From Aquimarina atlantica (lineage in GTDB: Bacteria > Bacteroidota > Bacteroidia > Flavobacteriales > Flavobacteriaceae): DNA of 64,000 nucleotides. Both the position numbers and the translations under genes were made by a program. Shown in pieces: positions 35,196 to 45,200 of the stretch. The DNA is taken from assembly GCF_000626715.1 (NCBI RefSeq), contig NZ_AQRA01000003.1:310001-374000 (forward strand), read 5' to 3'. The notes below the pieces were generated by a model. It saw only the letters and a program-made list of their open reading frames with translations. It did not search any database and had not been told where the DNA came from. Position 1 is the stretch's first letter. Every line of letters starts with the position of its first letter.

Positions 35196-36146
35196 ATGAC
35201 AGGTACCGTTTATAAATCTACAGGAAGTTGGTATACCGTAAAAACTAATAACGGAAAAGTATACGAATGTCGTATAAAAGGAAAATTTAGGATTAAAGGT
35301 ATCAAAAGTACCAACCCAGTTGCAGTAGGGGATCTTGTGGATTTTAAATTAGAAACTAAAAATGATCAGGAAACGGGAGTTATCGAATATATTCACGAAA
35401 GGCATAATTACATTATTAGAAAATCGGTAAATCTGTCAAAACAAACACATATCATTGCTTCCAATGTAGATGTGGTGTTTTTATTAATAACCTTAAATAA
35501 TCCAACAACATTTACAACATTTATAGATCGATTTTTAGTTACGGCAGAAGCTTATGGAATTAAAGCAGTCTTGCTTTTTAATAAAATAGATACATATAAT
35601 GAAGATGAGCTTCTGGAGATTAAATATCTGGCAGCGATATATAGAAAAATTGGATATGAATGTATAGGGATATCAGCAAAAACTGGTAAAAATGTAGACA
35701 AGGTAAAAGCAATAATGAAAAATAAGGTAAGTATGTTTTCTGGCCATAGCGGGGTAGGAAAATCTACTTTGGTTAATACTATTGCTCCAGGTTTGTCATT
35801 AAAAACAGCCGAAATAAGTGATCAACATCAACAAGGTTTACATACTACTACTTTTGCAGAAATGTTTGATCTTAATTTTGATGCCAAGATTATCGATACA
35901 CCGGGGATAAAAGGTTTTGGAGTTGTTGATATGGATAAAGAAGAACTGGGAGATTATTTTCCCGAATTCTTCGAGTTAAAATCTGATTGCAAGTTTAATA
36001 ACTGTTTGCATATTAACGAACCAAAATGTGCTGTTAAAGAAGCATTAGATAACGAAGAAATTGCCTGGTCTAGATATAAAAGCTATCTGCAAATTCTTGA
36101 AGGAGAAGAAGAACACTACAGAAAAAATAATTACGACGACGAATAA
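35196..36146 (+). CDS. rsgA: Ribosome small subunit-dependent GTPase A
   Basis: A 316 aa circularly permuted GTPase that checks late 30S assembly. The OB-fold is followed by G4 NKID, then G1 GHSGVGKST and G3 DTPGIKGFG, the permuted order typical of RsgA. The zinc finger is CKFNNCLHINEPKC (C-x4-C-x1-H-x5-C). It is a single gene between the aromatic operon and dtd, with 264 gene-free bases after it and no clear terminator. Confidence 0.95.
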   Translation: MTGTVYKSTGSWYTVKTNNGKVYECRIKGKFRIKGIKSTNPVAVGDLVDFKLETKNDQETGVIEYIHERHNYIIRKSVNLSKQTHIIASNVDVVFLLITLNNPTTFTTFIDRFLVTAEAYGIKAVLLFNKIDTYNEDELLEIKYLAAIYRKIGYECIGISAKTGKNVDKVKAIMKNKVSMFSGHSGVGKSTLVNTIAPGLSLKTAEISDQHQQGLHTTTFAEMFDLNFDAKIIDTPGIKGFGVVDMDKEELGDYFPEFFELKSDCKFNNCLHINEPKCAVKEALDNEEIAWSRYKSYLQILEGEEEHYRKNNYDDE

Positions 36147-36410
36147 TTTTCGCAATCCACGGCAGTAAAACAAATTAACTTTCTAAGTTGTAATAAATCA
36201 GTGGATAAGAAAGTAAAAAAAAAATTCTCAGTTCCGAAAAATGAAACTCAAACACTGTATACTTGTGCCATAAAGTTGTTAGTTAAAATAATTTTTAGAA
36301 TTGTTTAATATAATAATTGAATGAAAAATACGCAAACAAAGTACGTTATTCTATGTCAAATGGATAGAGTAATAAAAAAGCTTTTGTTTTTTAAAATCAA
36401 TAATGAGTAA

Positions 36411-36863
36411 ATGAGGGCAGTAATTCAAAGAGTTTCTGAGGCATCGGTACATGTCGAAGGCAAAATGGTTTCAAGTATAAATCAAGGTTTGCTTATTCTA
36501 ATAGGAATAGAAGAAAAGGATTCACAAGAGGATATAGATTGGTTATCAGGAAAAATATCTCGCCTTAGGATATTTGCAGATGAAGCCGGTGTAATGAACA
36601 AAAGTATATTAGATATAGATGGAGATGCTATAGTGGTAAGTCAATTTACACTGCATGCCAGTATCAAAAAAGGGAATAGACCCAGTTATATTAAAGCAGC
36701 CAAACCAGACATAGCGATTCCTCTCTATGAGAGTTTTGTGCAACGATTTGAGTTGGATTTAGGAAAAAAAATAGGTACAGGTGTATTTGGAGCTGATATG
36801 AAAATATCATTACTTAATGATGGGCCTGTTACCATAACAGTAGACACAAAAAACAAAGAATAA
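36411..36863 (+). CDS. dtd: D-aminoacyl-tRNA deacylase
   Basis: A 150 aa enzyme hydrolysing D-aminoacyl-tRNA. It starts MRAVIQRVSEASVHVEG and has the conserved VVSQFTLHA segment and the NGPVT-like motif, here NDGPVTITVD, that forms the cross-subunit active site. Length is normal. The 264-base gap before it (36147-36410) contains no recognisable signal. The DUF3857 gene follows after 22 bases. Confidence 0.95.
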   Translation: MRAVIQRVSEASVHVEGKMVSSINQGLLILIGIEEKDSQEDIDWLSGKISRLRIFADEAGVMNKSILDIDGDAIVVSQFTLHASIKKGNRPSYIKAAKPDIAIPLYESFVQRFELDLGKKIGTGVFGADMKISLLNDGPVTITVDTKNKE

Positions 36864-36885
36864 ACTACCCCCTAAACTAATTTTT

Positions 36886-38799
36886 ATGTTACAAAAAATA
36901 CTACTGGTTTCAGTTGTGCTTACACTATTTTGTATTGAGCAAACCTCTGCTCAGAGTGATCTAAGGCTACAAGCAGTACTCTTAGACTCTACACTTACCA
37001 AAAATGCTAATGCTATTGTAAGATCCGAAGAAGTTACTATCGAGATAAAATCAATAAATTCTATGATTGTAAAAACCAAAAGAATTGTTACCGTACTAAA
37101 TAAATATGGAGATGGATATGCTGATTCTTATGAAGGGTATAGCCCATCTACAAAAATTAAAAAATTAGAAGCTATAGCTTATGATTCTTTTGGTAAGGAA
37201 ATTAGAAAATATAAAAAGAAAGATTTTAAGGATAGAAGTGTTTCTGATGGGATATCACTAATGAATGATGATAGAATAAAATATTTTGAATATACTCCTT
37301 TAAATTACCCTTATACACTTGTATTTGAAAGTGAGGTTGAAAGCTCAACTACAGCATTTATAAAGTATTGGAAACCTATTTTGGCATATCGATTAAGTAT
37401 TGAAAAATCCAACTATAAGATTTTAAATTCATCAAAAATCTCAATTAGATATAGAGAAACAAATTTTGATGATTATCCGGTTAAAACAAATAAGACCGAC
37501 CTGGAAACTTCGTATTCCATTTCTAATATCTCAGCACGATTACCCGAAGTATATAGCCCTTCTCTTAATAATATGACACCAATGGTAAAGGTGGCATTAA
37601 ACGAATTCTCATTAGAAGGAGTTAAAGGCGCAGCTACGGATTGGAAATCTTTTGGAAAATGGAAATACGATAAGCTAATATCTGGTAGAGGTAAATTACC
37701 TCTTGAGACTATTGAAAAAATAAACAAACTGGTTGCGAATGCAAAAACTAAAAAAGAGAAAGCTAAGTTGATTTATGAATATGTGCAAAACAAAACCAGG
37801 TATATAAGTATACAATTAGGTATTGGAGGTTGGATACCATTTTTGGCAGAGGATGTAGATCGATTAGGATATGGAGATTGTAAAGCATTAACAAACTATA
37901 CTAAGTCTTTGTTAGATAGTCAAGGTGTGAAATCTTATTATACGGTTGTTTATGCTGATGAAAGAAGAGATATTGACTCAGAGTTTGCATCAATGCAAGG
38001 AAATCATGTGATACTCAATATACCAGATGAAGAAGAGGATCTCTGGCTTGAATGTACTAGCCAGACTACTCCATTTAATTTTATAGGTGATTTTACTGAT
38101 AATAGAGATGTACTGGTAATTACTCCCGAAGGGGGAACCATTAAAAGAACCAAGAAATATGAACCAGAAGAAAATATACTTCATACTACGGCTACAGTTA
38201 ATCTTGAAGTAGATAGATCCATGTCTGCAACTGTAAAAAGAATATCGCAGGGACTTGAATATGACTGGAATTATAACATCCAGTTCGAAACACCAAAAGA
38301 TCAAAAATTATATTATAAAGAATTTTGGGGATATATCAATAATCTGGAAATCGGTAAAATAAATCTTAATGATAATAAAGACGATATCAAATTTACAGAA
38401 GATATAGAAATCTCTTGTGTTTCTTATGCTAAAAAAGTAGGAACCCGTTTGTTAATATCTCCTAATCTTTTTAGTCGAGATCAGATTAATCTACCTAAAT
38501 ATGATACCAGAAAAACCCCTTTGGTAATATCAAGAGGATATGTAAATACAGATGAATATATCATTAATTTACCTGATGGATATATGGCAGGAAATTTACC
38601 TGAAAAAAAATCTATTGAAACTGTATTTGGTAGGTATAGCTATGAAGTTGAAAAGATTGATGATAAGCAACTTAAATTTAAGCGATTTTTAAAAATTGTT
38701 GATGGCACATTTCCGAAAGAAAAATATGATGAATATAGAAAGTTTAGATCCGAAATTAAGAAAATAGATAAATCAAGAATTGCATTAAAACAACAATAA
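36886..38799 (+). CDS. Exported DUF3857/transglutaminase-like protein, intact triad
   Basis: A 637 aa exported protein with signal peptide ending TSA before QSDLR. Residues about 50-230 are the DUF3857 beta domain, and about 265-400 a transglutaminase-like domain with Cys332 in GYGDCKALT and His374 in GNHVIL, followed by LWLECTSQ. The C-terminal third is beta-rich. Family members are widespread in Bacteroidetes and their substrate is unknown; a cysteine protease or cross-linking activity in the periplasm is possible. It forms a tandem pair with the next, related gene. Confidence 0.82.
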   Translation: MLQKILLVSVVLTLFCIEQTSAQSDLRLQAVLLDSTLTKNANAIVRSEEVTIEIKSINSMIVKTKRIVTVLNKYGDGYADSYEGYSPSTKIKKLEAIAYDSFGKEIRKYKKKDFKDRSVSDGISLMNDDRIKYFEYTPLNYPYTLVFESEVESSTTAFIKYWKPILAYRLSIEKSNYKILNSSKISIRYRETNFDDYPVKTNKTDLETSYSISNISARLPEVYSPSLNNMTPMVKVALNEFSLEGVKGAATDWKSFGKWKYDKLISGRGKLPLETIEKINKLVANAKTKKEKAKLIYEYVQNKTRYISIQLGIGGWIPFLAEDVDRLGYGDCKALTNYTKSLLDSQGVKSYYTVVYADERRDIDSEFASMQGNHVILNIPDEEEDLWLECTSQTTPFNFIGDFTDNRDVLVITPEGGTIKRTKKYEPEENILHTTATVNLEVDRSMSATVKRISQGLEYDWNYNIQFETPKDQKLYYKEFWGYINNLEIGKINLNDNKDDIKFTEDIEISCVSYAKKVGTRLLISPNLFSRDQINLPKYDTRKTPLVISRGYVNTDEYIINLPDGYMAGNLPEKKSIETVFGRYSYEVEKIDDKQLKFKRFLKIVDGTFPKEKYDEYRKFRSEIKKIDKSRIALKQQ

Positions 38800-38811
38800 A
38801 TAACCATCTCA

Positions 38812-40842
38812 ATGAAAAGTATAAACACATTACTATTAGGCCTTATACTGGTAGTTTCTGCAAGCAGTTTTGCACAGGAATATAAATACGGAAAAGTATC
38901 TAAAGAAGAATTAGCAGAGCAATCTTACCCTATGGATAGTACAGCTCATGCTGCTGTTCTTTACGAAAAGAAACATGTATATATGAATTACAGTCAATCT
39001 CAGGGTTTTCAATTGATTACCGAGGTGTATAAAAGAATCAAGCTATACAAAAAAGATGGATTTGATTATGCAACAGATGAGGTGTTTTTATATCATAAAA
39101 ATGGCGAAGATGAAAAGATAGTAAGCTTAAAAGGGATTACCTATAGTTTGGTAAATAATAAAATTGTAGAAACCAAACTTAAAAAGGATGGGATTTTTAA
39201 AAACGAATATTCTAAATATTACGATCAAGTAAAATTTACAATGCCCTCTTTACAAGAAGGCTCGATAATTGAGTATAAATATAAGATCATTTCACCATTT
39301 GTATACAATATGGATAGGATCTATCTGCAATATGAAATACCAATCAAAAAACTCGATGTAATAGTTGAATCCCCAGAATATTTTATATTTAAAAAGTTTA
39401 CATCGGGATATCTTCCAATTGATATTAAAGAATCTAAACATAATAGTAAGATTATGTTAACGTCTAAAACCAGAACAAGTAGTGGAGGAGTTATGGGGGG
39501 AACAGTAAAAACACAATATTCAACCAATGATGTTGATTTTAAAGTTATTAAAAATACGATTAACTCTACCAATATCCCTGCTTTTAAGATAGAGCCGTTT
39601 TCTGGAAATGCGAAAAATTATATTTCGAGTATAAGCTATGAATTATCTAGTGTTAATTGGCCAAATAGACCTGTAAAATACTATTCTACAACTTGGGAAG
39701 ATGTAGCGAAAACAATTTATAAGAGTGGTAATTTTGGTGAAGAATTGAAAAAGAAAAGTTATTATGAGGAAGATTTAAAAGCTGTAGTGTCGCGTTCAGA
39801 AAATCAAACAACCAAAATGATGAAAGTATTCGATTATGTGAAAAAAAGAATGCGATGGAATGATGCATATGCTGTGGGTACAAGTGTGGGAGTCAAAAAA
39901 GCATATAAAGAAAAAACAGGTAATTCTGCAGAAATTAACCTAATGCTTACTTCTATGTTATCACATGTTGGCCTGGATGCTAATCCTGTATTAGTAAGTG
40001 CAAGTAACAGGGTTATTGCTTTGTTTCCTACTGTAGATGGATTTAATTATGTGGTATCCAGAGTAAAATTAGCCGATGGTAGTCATGTTTACCTGGATGC
40101 TACAGATAGGTATGCTTTACCAAATGTGTTACCAGATCGGGTAATTCGTGGATCTGGGAGAGTAATTTCTAAAAATGGGACTTCGCAAAGAGTAGATTTT
40201 AGACCAAAAAAACCTTCTTTAAAAAGGTATAGTGCACAATGTCAGATTGATAAAGATGGAGTTGTAAAAGGGAAATTTAACGTTCGTCATATGGATTATT
40301 TTGCTCATGATTTTAGGATAGAAAATGAAGCAAAAGATGATGAGAGTAAAGTAAAGCGTTTTAAGAAAAGGTTTGACTTGGATGAAATTGAAGAATATAC
40401 TGTTAAAGGTATAAATGAAGCCGGGAAAGGAGTTAGCGAAAGCTTTAATTTTATATCTTACGACCAGGTAGAATCTATCGAAAATGAGATGTATTTTTCT
40501 CCGTTGTTATTTTTAAGGGATAAAGAAAATGTATTCAAATCTAGCAATAGAGAATACCCAATAGATTTTGGTTATGGGTTTACCAACGCCTATATGTTGA
40601 GTATTAAAATCCCTGAGGGATATGAAGTAGCCGAACTTCCTAAATCGGGAGCTTTTAAAATGCCAGAAAATATAGGTGCTTTTTCATTTAGGTCAAATAT
40701 AGCTAATGGAATGATACAGATTGTGGTTAATGAAACTGTTAATGTTGCTTTTCTTCCTTCCGATTATTATTTGACATTAAAAGAGTTTTATAATCAAGTT
40801 ATTGAAAAAGAAAATGAACAGATAGTTCTTAAAAAAATATAA
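38812..40842 (+). CDS. Exported DUF3857 protein, degenerate transglutaminase domain
   Basis: A 676 aa exported protein with signal peptide ending SFA before QEYKY, same domain order as its upstream neighbour. In the transglutaminase-like region the catalytic Cys position reads GNSAEINLML (Ser372) and the His position reads FNYVV (Tyr413), while the Asp of YLDATD (429) is kept. It should therefore be catalytically dead and act as a binding or partner protein. It starts 12 bases after the neighbour; the two probably work together. Confidence 0.82.
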   Translation: MKSINTLLLGLILVVSASSFAQEYKYGKVSKEELAEQSYPMDSTAHAAVLYEKKHVYMNYSQSQGFQLITEVYKRIKLYKKDGFDYATDEVFLYHKNGEDEKIVSLKGITYSLVNNKIVETKLKKDGIFKNEYSKYYDQVKFTMPSLQEGSIIEYKYKIISPFVYNMDRIYLQYEIPIKKLDVIVESPEYFIFKKFTSGYLPIDIKESKHNSKIMLTSKTRTSSGGVMGGTVKTQYSTNDVDFKVIKNTINSTNIPAFKIEPFSGNAKNYISSISYELSSVNWPNRPVKYYSTTWEDVAKTIYKSGNFGEELKKKSYYEEDLKAVVSRSENQTTKMMKVFDYVKKRMRWNDAYAVGTSVGVKKAYKEKTGNSAEINLMLTSMLSHVGLDANPVLVSASNRVIALFPTVDGFNYVVSRVKLADGSHVYLDATDRYALPNVLPDRVIRGSGRVISKNGTSQRVDFRPKKPSLKRYSAQCQIDKDGVVKGKFNVRHMDYFAHDFRIENEAKDDESKVKRFKKRFDLDEIEEYTVKGINEAGKGVSESFNFISYDQVESIENEMYFSPLLFLRDKENVFKSSNREYPIDFGYGFTNAYMLSIKIPEGYEVAELPKSGAFKMPENIGAFSFRSNIANGMIQIVVNETVNVAFLPSDYYLTLKEFYNQVIEKENEQIVLKKI

Positions 40843-40844
40843 TT

Positions 40845-41171
40845 ATGAATATTCAGGATGCCCAACGTGCTGTAGATGATTGGATCAAAAATCATGGAGT
40901 GCGATATTTTAATGAATTAACCAATATGGCACAACTTACCGAAGAAGTAGGAGAAGTTGCCAGAATTATTGCACGACGTTATGGCGAACAAAGTGAAAAA
41001 GAGAGTGATAAAAATAAAGATCTAGGAGAAGAATTGGCCGATGTTTTGTTTGTGGTACTATGCTTGGCTAATCAAACAGGAATTAATCTTCAGGAAGCTT
41101 TTGATAAAAAGCTGGATATTAAGACAAAAAGAGATCACAATCGTCACCATAACAACGAAAAATTAAAATAA
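40845..41171 (+). CDS. MazG-family nucleotide pyrophosphohydrolase
   Basis: A 108 aa single-domain all-helical NTP pyrophosphohydrolase. The metal-binding pattern is visible as EEVGE (about 30-34) and GEELADVLF (E-x-x-D). It probably removes aberrant nucleotides. It starts 2 bases after the DUF3857 gene and overlaps the next start by 1 base, so the dtd-to-aroA set looks like one transcript. Confidence 0.9.
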   Translation: MNIQDAQRAVDDWIKNHGVRYFNELTNMAQLTEEVGEVARIIARRYGEQSEKESDKNKDLGEELADVLFVVLCLANQTGINLQEAFDKKLDIKTKRDHNRHHNNEKLK

Positions 41172-41425
41172 TGTTTACATCAATTCTTTCGTCAAAAAAG
41201 TATTGGTCCTCTGTATGCTTTATAGGACTTGGCTTTATAATTATTTTTAGTGTTATTGAATATTTTATGCAATACAGCAGTTCTACTTGGAGTACTTTTG
41301 TAGAAGAAAGAATCAATCATCAACAATGGATTAGATATATGATATCTCGAATAGTAGGAGGGTTAGTATATGGGATGATTATGGGATATTATTTTGAATT
41401 AAGAAAAAGGAAATCAAATCGATAA
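41171..41425 (+). CDS. Small two-helix membrane protein
   Basis: 84 aa with two hydrophobic segments (about 12-32 and 57-75) and a basic C-terminus ELRKRKSNR. I do not recognise a family. It overlaps mazG by 1 base and ends 1 base before aroA, so translation is coupled and the gene is real. Confidence 0.75.
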   Translation: MFTSILSSKKYWSSVCFIGLGFIIIFSVIEYFMQYSSSTWSTFVEERINHQQWIRYMISRIVGGLVYGMIMGYYFELRKRKSNR

Positions 41426-41426
41426 A

Positions 41427-42653
41427 ATGAATTTGAAATTAGAACGCATCCCCAATATAGAAAGCAATACGCTACAAATTACGGGATCAAAAAGTGAAAC
41501 AAATAGATTATTAATACTCCAGGCATTATACCCTAATATTGGTATCGAAAATGTATCCAATAGTGATGATTCTGAGTTAATGCAAAAAGCATTGAAGAGT
41601 GATGAAATTATTGTAGATATTCATCATGCCGGTACTGCAATGCGTTTTCTTACGGCGTATTTTGCTGTTAAAAACGGTAGAGAAACCATACTCACAGGGA
41701 GCAAAAGAATGAAAGAAAGACCAATTAAAATATTGGTCGAAGCATTAGAACAATTGGGGTGTGAGATTGGTTATGAAAACGAACATGGGTACCCCCCGAT
41801 ACGCATTAAGGGAAAGCGACCCGAAACAAATTCTGTCTCTTTACAAGCAAATGTGAGTAGCCAGTATATTTCGGCATTAATGTTAATTGCTCCTTCATTA
41901 CCTAATGGGTTAGAAATTGTATTAGAAGGAAAAGTAACCTCTGTGCCTTATATTAATATGACATTAAGTTTGTTAAGTGATGTTGGTATTAAAGGTGTTT
42001 TTAACGACAATAAAATTACTATTAACCCTTGTGATAAAATTTCTCCAAAAAATATTGTAGTAGAATCAGATTGGAGTTCTGCTTCCTATTTTTATAGTAT
42101 TGTTGCGCTTTCTGATAATACATCTGTCACTATTGGAAGTTATAAAAAACAGAGCTATCAGGGAGATGCTAAACTTGCCGAAATATATAAAAGCCTGGGT
42201 GTAGAAACTACTTTTGATCAAAATACAATTACCTTAAAAAAGGTGTCGGGTAAACTTAACAAACTTGAAGAGGGATTAGATTTGTCTAATTCTCCCGATA
42301 CTGCTCAAACAATAGCTGTAACTTGTTTTGGATTAGGTATTGGATGCTATCTCACTGGTTTACATACATTAAAAATAAAAGAAACAGATCGCCTGGAAGC
42401 TTTAAAAAATGAGATCGAAAAATTGGGAGGACAAGTACATATTACCGAGAACTCTCTTCGCTTAGAACCTTCAGAATCCATAAAAAAAGATGTAACTATA
42501 GCAACGTATCATGATCATCGTATGGCTATGGCATTTGCACCTCTTGCACTTAAAACATCATTATATGTCGAAGATGCTAATGTCGTTTCTAAATCCTATC
42601 CCGATTTTTGGTTAGATTTAAAGAAATTAGGGTTTAAAATTTTAGAAGCGTAA
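41427..42653 (+). CDS. aroA: 3-Phosphoshikimate 1-carboxyvinyltransferase (EPSP synthase)
   Basis: A 408 aa enzyme joining PEP to shikimate-3-phosphate. Visible motifs are TGSKSETNRLLIL at the N-terminus, HAGTAMRFLTAYFA, RMKERPI, and near the C-terminus KETDRLEAL and YHDHRMAMAFAPL. It is slightly shorter than E. coli AroA (427). It belongs to the shikimate pathway but lies outside the attenuator-controlled operon 10 kb upstream, in a housekeeping operon. Confidence 0.95.
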   Translation: MNLKLERIPNIESNTLQITGSKSETNRLLILQALYPNIGIENVSNSDDSELMQKALKSDEIIVDIHHAGTAMRFLTAYFAVKNGRETILTGSKRMKERPIKILVEALEQLGCEIGYENEHGYPPIRIKGKRPETNSVSLQANVSSQYISALMLIAPSLPNGLEIVLEGKVTSVPYINMTLSLLSDVGIKGVFNDNKITINPCDKISPKNIVVESDWSSASYFYSIVALSDNTSVTIGSYKKQSYQGDAKLAEIYKSLGVETTFDQNTITLKKVSGKLNKLEEGLDLSNSPDTAQTIAVTCFGLGIGCYLTGLHTLKIKETDRLEALKNEIEKLGGQVHITENSLRLEPSESIKKDVTIATYHDHRMAMAFAPLALKTSLYVEDANVVSKSYPDFWLDLKKLGFKILEA

Positions 42654-42760
42654 AAGAGATATAACAGGATAGTTGATACTAACTTAGATATTTTGAAGGT
42701 AATTTTTATGCGATAATTTAAAAACAGCACCTCTGTATATGTAAATATATTCTAATTTAC

Positions 42761-42792
42761 TTGACAACCCCTATTGCAAGATTGTATATTTG
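42761..42792 (+). promoter_or_regulatory. Promoter of queA
   Basis: TTG (42761-42763), 21-base spacer and TATATTTG (42785-42792), a full match to the -7 consensus. The start codon of queA is 22 bases downstream. Confidence 0.65.
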
Positions 42793-42814
42793 CACCTTCA
42801 AAAAATAAATACGA

Positions 42815-43864
42815 ATGAAGCTATCACATTTCAATTTCAATCTTCCACAAGATTTATTGGCTGAGTACCCAGCTGAAAACAGAGATGAATCTCGCCTAAT
42901 GGTTCTTAATAGAAAGGATCAGACCATAGAGCATAAACAGTTTAAAGATCTTATAGATTATTTTGAACCAAATGATGTGATGGTTGTTAATAATACTAAA
43001 GTTTTTCCTGCTAGATTGTACGGTAATAAAGAGAAGACAGGGGCTAGAATTGAAGTATTCTTATTACGTGAATTAAATTCTGAAACAAGACTTTGGGATG
43101 TACTTGTTGATCCAGCTAGAAAAATACGTATTGGTAATAAACTGTATTTTGGAGATGATGAGAGTTTAGTGGCAGAGGTAATCGATAATACCACATCTAG
43201 AGGACGTACACTACGTTTTTTATATGACGGTTCCTACGATGAATTTAGACAAAAACTTAACGATCTGGGAGAAACACCTTTACCTAAATATATTAAGAGA
43301 GATGCAGAACCAGAAGATGAAGAAAGATATCAAACTATATATGCTAAAAATGAAGGAGCTGTTGCTGCCCCAACTGCTGGACTTCATTTTTCTAAGCACT
43401 TAATGAAAAGACTAGAAATCAAAGGAGTTGATTTTGCAGAAATCACATTGCATGTTGGTTTAGGAACATTTAACCCTGTTGAGGTTGAAGATTTATCTAA
43501 ACATAAGATGGATAGCGAAGAAGCTTATGTTACTGCTAATGCTGCTAATACAATTAATAACGGGATAGCAAATAAAAGAAGGATTTGTGCTGTCGGAACC
43601 ACAGTAATGAGAGCTCTTGAAAGTTCGGTGTCATCAGAGAGAACTTTAAATGAGTTCAGAGGATGGACTAATAAATTTATTTTTCCTCCTTATGATTTTA
43701 GTATTGCAAATTGTATGATTACGAATTTTCATACGCCTAAATCTACTTTATTAATGATGGTATCTGCATTTGCAGGACATGATTTTATTAAAGAAGCGTA
43801 TGAAGAAGCGGTAAAAGAAAAATATAAATTTTATTCTTATGGTGATGCTATGCTAATCATATAA
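42815..43864 (+). CDS. queA: tRNA preQ1(34) S-adenosylmethionine ribosyltransferase-isomerase
   Basis: A 349 aa enzyme building epoxyqueuosine on tRNA from preQ1 and SAM. Conserved stretches are [13 protein letters not shown] at the start, [23 protein letters not shown], and [19 protein letters not shown] near the end. Length is normal. Its own promoter and terminator flank it, so it is monocistronic. Confidence 0.96.
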   Translation: MKLSHFNFNLPQDLLAEYPAENRDESRLMVLNRKDQTIEHKQFKDLIDYFEPNDVMVVNNTKVFPARLYGNKEKTGARIEVFLLRELNSETRLWDVLVDPARKIRIGNKLYFGDDESLVAEVIDNTTSRGRTLRFLYDGSYDEFRQKLNDLGETPLPKYIKRDAEPEDEERYQTIYAKNEGAVAAPTAGLHFSKHLMKRLEIKGVDFAEITLHVGLGTFNPVEVEDLSKHKMDSEEAYVTANAANTINNGIANKRRICAVGTTVMRALESSVSSERTLNEFRGWTNKFIFPPYDFSIANCMITNFHTPKSTLLMMVSAFAGHDFIKEAYEEAVKEKYKFYSYGDAMLII

Positions 43865-43884
43865 AAATAAAAATGAATATTATT

Positions 43885-43923
43885 AAAAACCCTGCTAGAT
43901 CCTAAATTTAGTAGGGTTTTTTT
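43885..43923 (+). terminator. Terminator of queA
   Basis: Stem AAAACCCTGCTA (43886-43897) with TAGTAGGGTTTT (43909-43920), one G-U pair, 11-base loop, continuing into seven T residues. It lies 20 bases after the stop. Confidence 0.88.
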
Positions 43924-44094
43924 GTATGTTTCTAGAAATTAGCTTATTAAATTGCGTTTTTCGCAAAAAAAGTGCTATTTTCGAGGCCTTAAAAAATTAT
44001 GGTAAAACCGTAATTGGTTTTAAATGCCAAAAATCGATATTAATTGATTTTTGTCGAAAAACATGCTAGATGAGGCTTATAAACGTACTTTTTA

Positions 44095-44102
44095 TAAATT
44101 TG
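44095..44102 (+). promoter_or_regulatory. Putative -7 element for the CHI-like/DUF2147 gene
   Basis: TAAATTTG matches TAnnTTTG; no good -33 TTTG is found at the expected distance. The start codon follows 55 bases later. Confidence 0.35.
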
Positions 44103-44157
44103 TACCGTTTTTTTTGTATGTTCCAATTATAAAAAAAGAACTAAACCTAATTATAGA

Positions 44158-45081
44158 ATGAAAAGAGTAATTTATTATGTAGCATTTTTTAGTACTGTTT
44201 TTTCTTATGCCCAAACCAAGGTTGGTAACATTAGCTTTAACGACGTTGATGTTTTTGAAAAATCAGAGTTAATGCTTAATGGTGCTGGATCTACAGAAAA
44301 GTTATATGCAATGGCATTATATTTAGACTTTGAGGTAGATGGTGTAGAGGATGGGGTAATGGTAGCAGAAAAAGATGTTACTATGGCGATTACTATTAAA
44401 ATTATTTCTTCAATTACCGATAGTGACTTTAAGAATATTATAAGAAATGGTTTAGAAAGAGCTACAGATGGTAATAGTTACTTGTTAGAAAATCAAATTA
44501 GAGACTTTCTTAATCTTCTTCCTAATGAGATAGATAAATTTGATATTTATAAAATCTTGTATGTTAAAGGAGGAAAATTAACTCTTTATAAGAACAAAGA
44601 ATTATTGGGAACAATAAATAGTAAAGAGTTTAAAAAGGCCTTATTCAAAATTTGGTTAGGAGAAAACCCTATTGATGAACAATTAAAAGAAGACTTACTC
44701 GCATCTTATGAGCCCAATCCTATATTAGGAAGATGGAAAACATATGATAAAAAAACAGGGGTAGCTATTAGTATTGTTCAGTTATATATTATAGATAATA
44801 AAGTGTATGGTACCATACAAAGAATGATGCGTATATCAGAAAGAGATGCGATCTGTTATGAATGTGAAGGTGCAGACAAAAATCAAAATGTAGAAGGGTT
44901 AGTTATTTTAAAAGGATTAAGATTAAAAGGAGATAGATATGTAAATGGAAAATTTACAGATATAAAAAATGGTAGAGTTTCAGATTGCCAAATATGGATT
45001 GATGAAGACGAACCAAATATACTTAAGGTGAAGTATAAAGGAGGGGGAGGAGTCCATGAATGGAGAAGAATTAAAAAATAA
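44158..45081 (+). CDS. Exported fusion of chalcone-isomerase-like and DUF2147 domains
   Basis: A 307 aa exported protein with signal peptide ending SYA before QTKVG. Residues about 20-185 resemble the bacterial chalcone-isomerase-like fold: LNGAGSTEKLYAMALYL near the start and FKKALFKIWLGENPIDEQLKEDLL at the end. Residues about 187-307 are DUF2147: ILGRWKTYDKKTG, a CYECEG segment and GGGVHEWRRI. Both families are usually separate proteins of unknown role in the envelope. The call depends on motif memory and should be read as probable. A terminator follows at 45105. Confidence 0.68.
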   Translation: MKRVIYYVAFFSTVFSYAQTKVGNISFNDVDVFEKSELMLNGAGSTEKLYAMALYLDFEVDGVEDGVMVAEKDVTMAITIKIISSITDSDFKNIIRNGLERATDGNSYLLENQIRDFLNLLPNEIDKFDIYKILYVKGGKLTLYKNKELLGTINSKEFKKALFKIWLGENPIDEQLKEDLLASYEPNPILGRWKTYDKKTGVAISIVQLYIIDNKVYGTIQRMMRISERDAICYECEGADKNQNVEGLVILKGLRLKGDRYVNGKFTDIKNGRVSDCQIWIDEDEPNILKVKYKGGGGVHEWRRIKK

Positions 45082-45104
45082 GGATATCTTAAAATAATAC
45101 TAAG

Positions 45105-45133
45105 AACCCCTGGATATTTCTCCAGGGTTTTTT
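45105..45133 (+). terminator. Terminator after the CHI-like/DUF2147 gene
   Basis: Stem CCCTGGA (45108-45114) with TCCAGGG (45121-45127), extended by flanking A-T pairs with one bulged C, followed by six T residues. Confidence 0.88.
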
Positions 45134-45184
45134 GATTGCTATAATAAAGAAAGAAGATGTAGGTTACAGTACCATTTATCTTTA

Positions 45185-45192
45185 TACTTTTG
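45185..45192 (+). promoter_or_regulatory. -7 promoter element of rlmN
   Basis: TACTTTTG, a full match to TAnnTTTG, lies 8 bases before the ATG at 45201. The predicted transcript starts within a few bases of the start codon. It excludes the TTG-initiated extension from 45132, which would begin inside the preceding terminator. Confidence 0.6.
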
Positions 45193-45200
45193 CAGAAGTT

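Noticed and set aside
42654..42814. Possible preQ1 riboswitch before queA
   Set aside because: No preQ1 aptamer core could be recognised; only a standard promoter is visible, and preQ1 switches normally control earlier queuosine genes.
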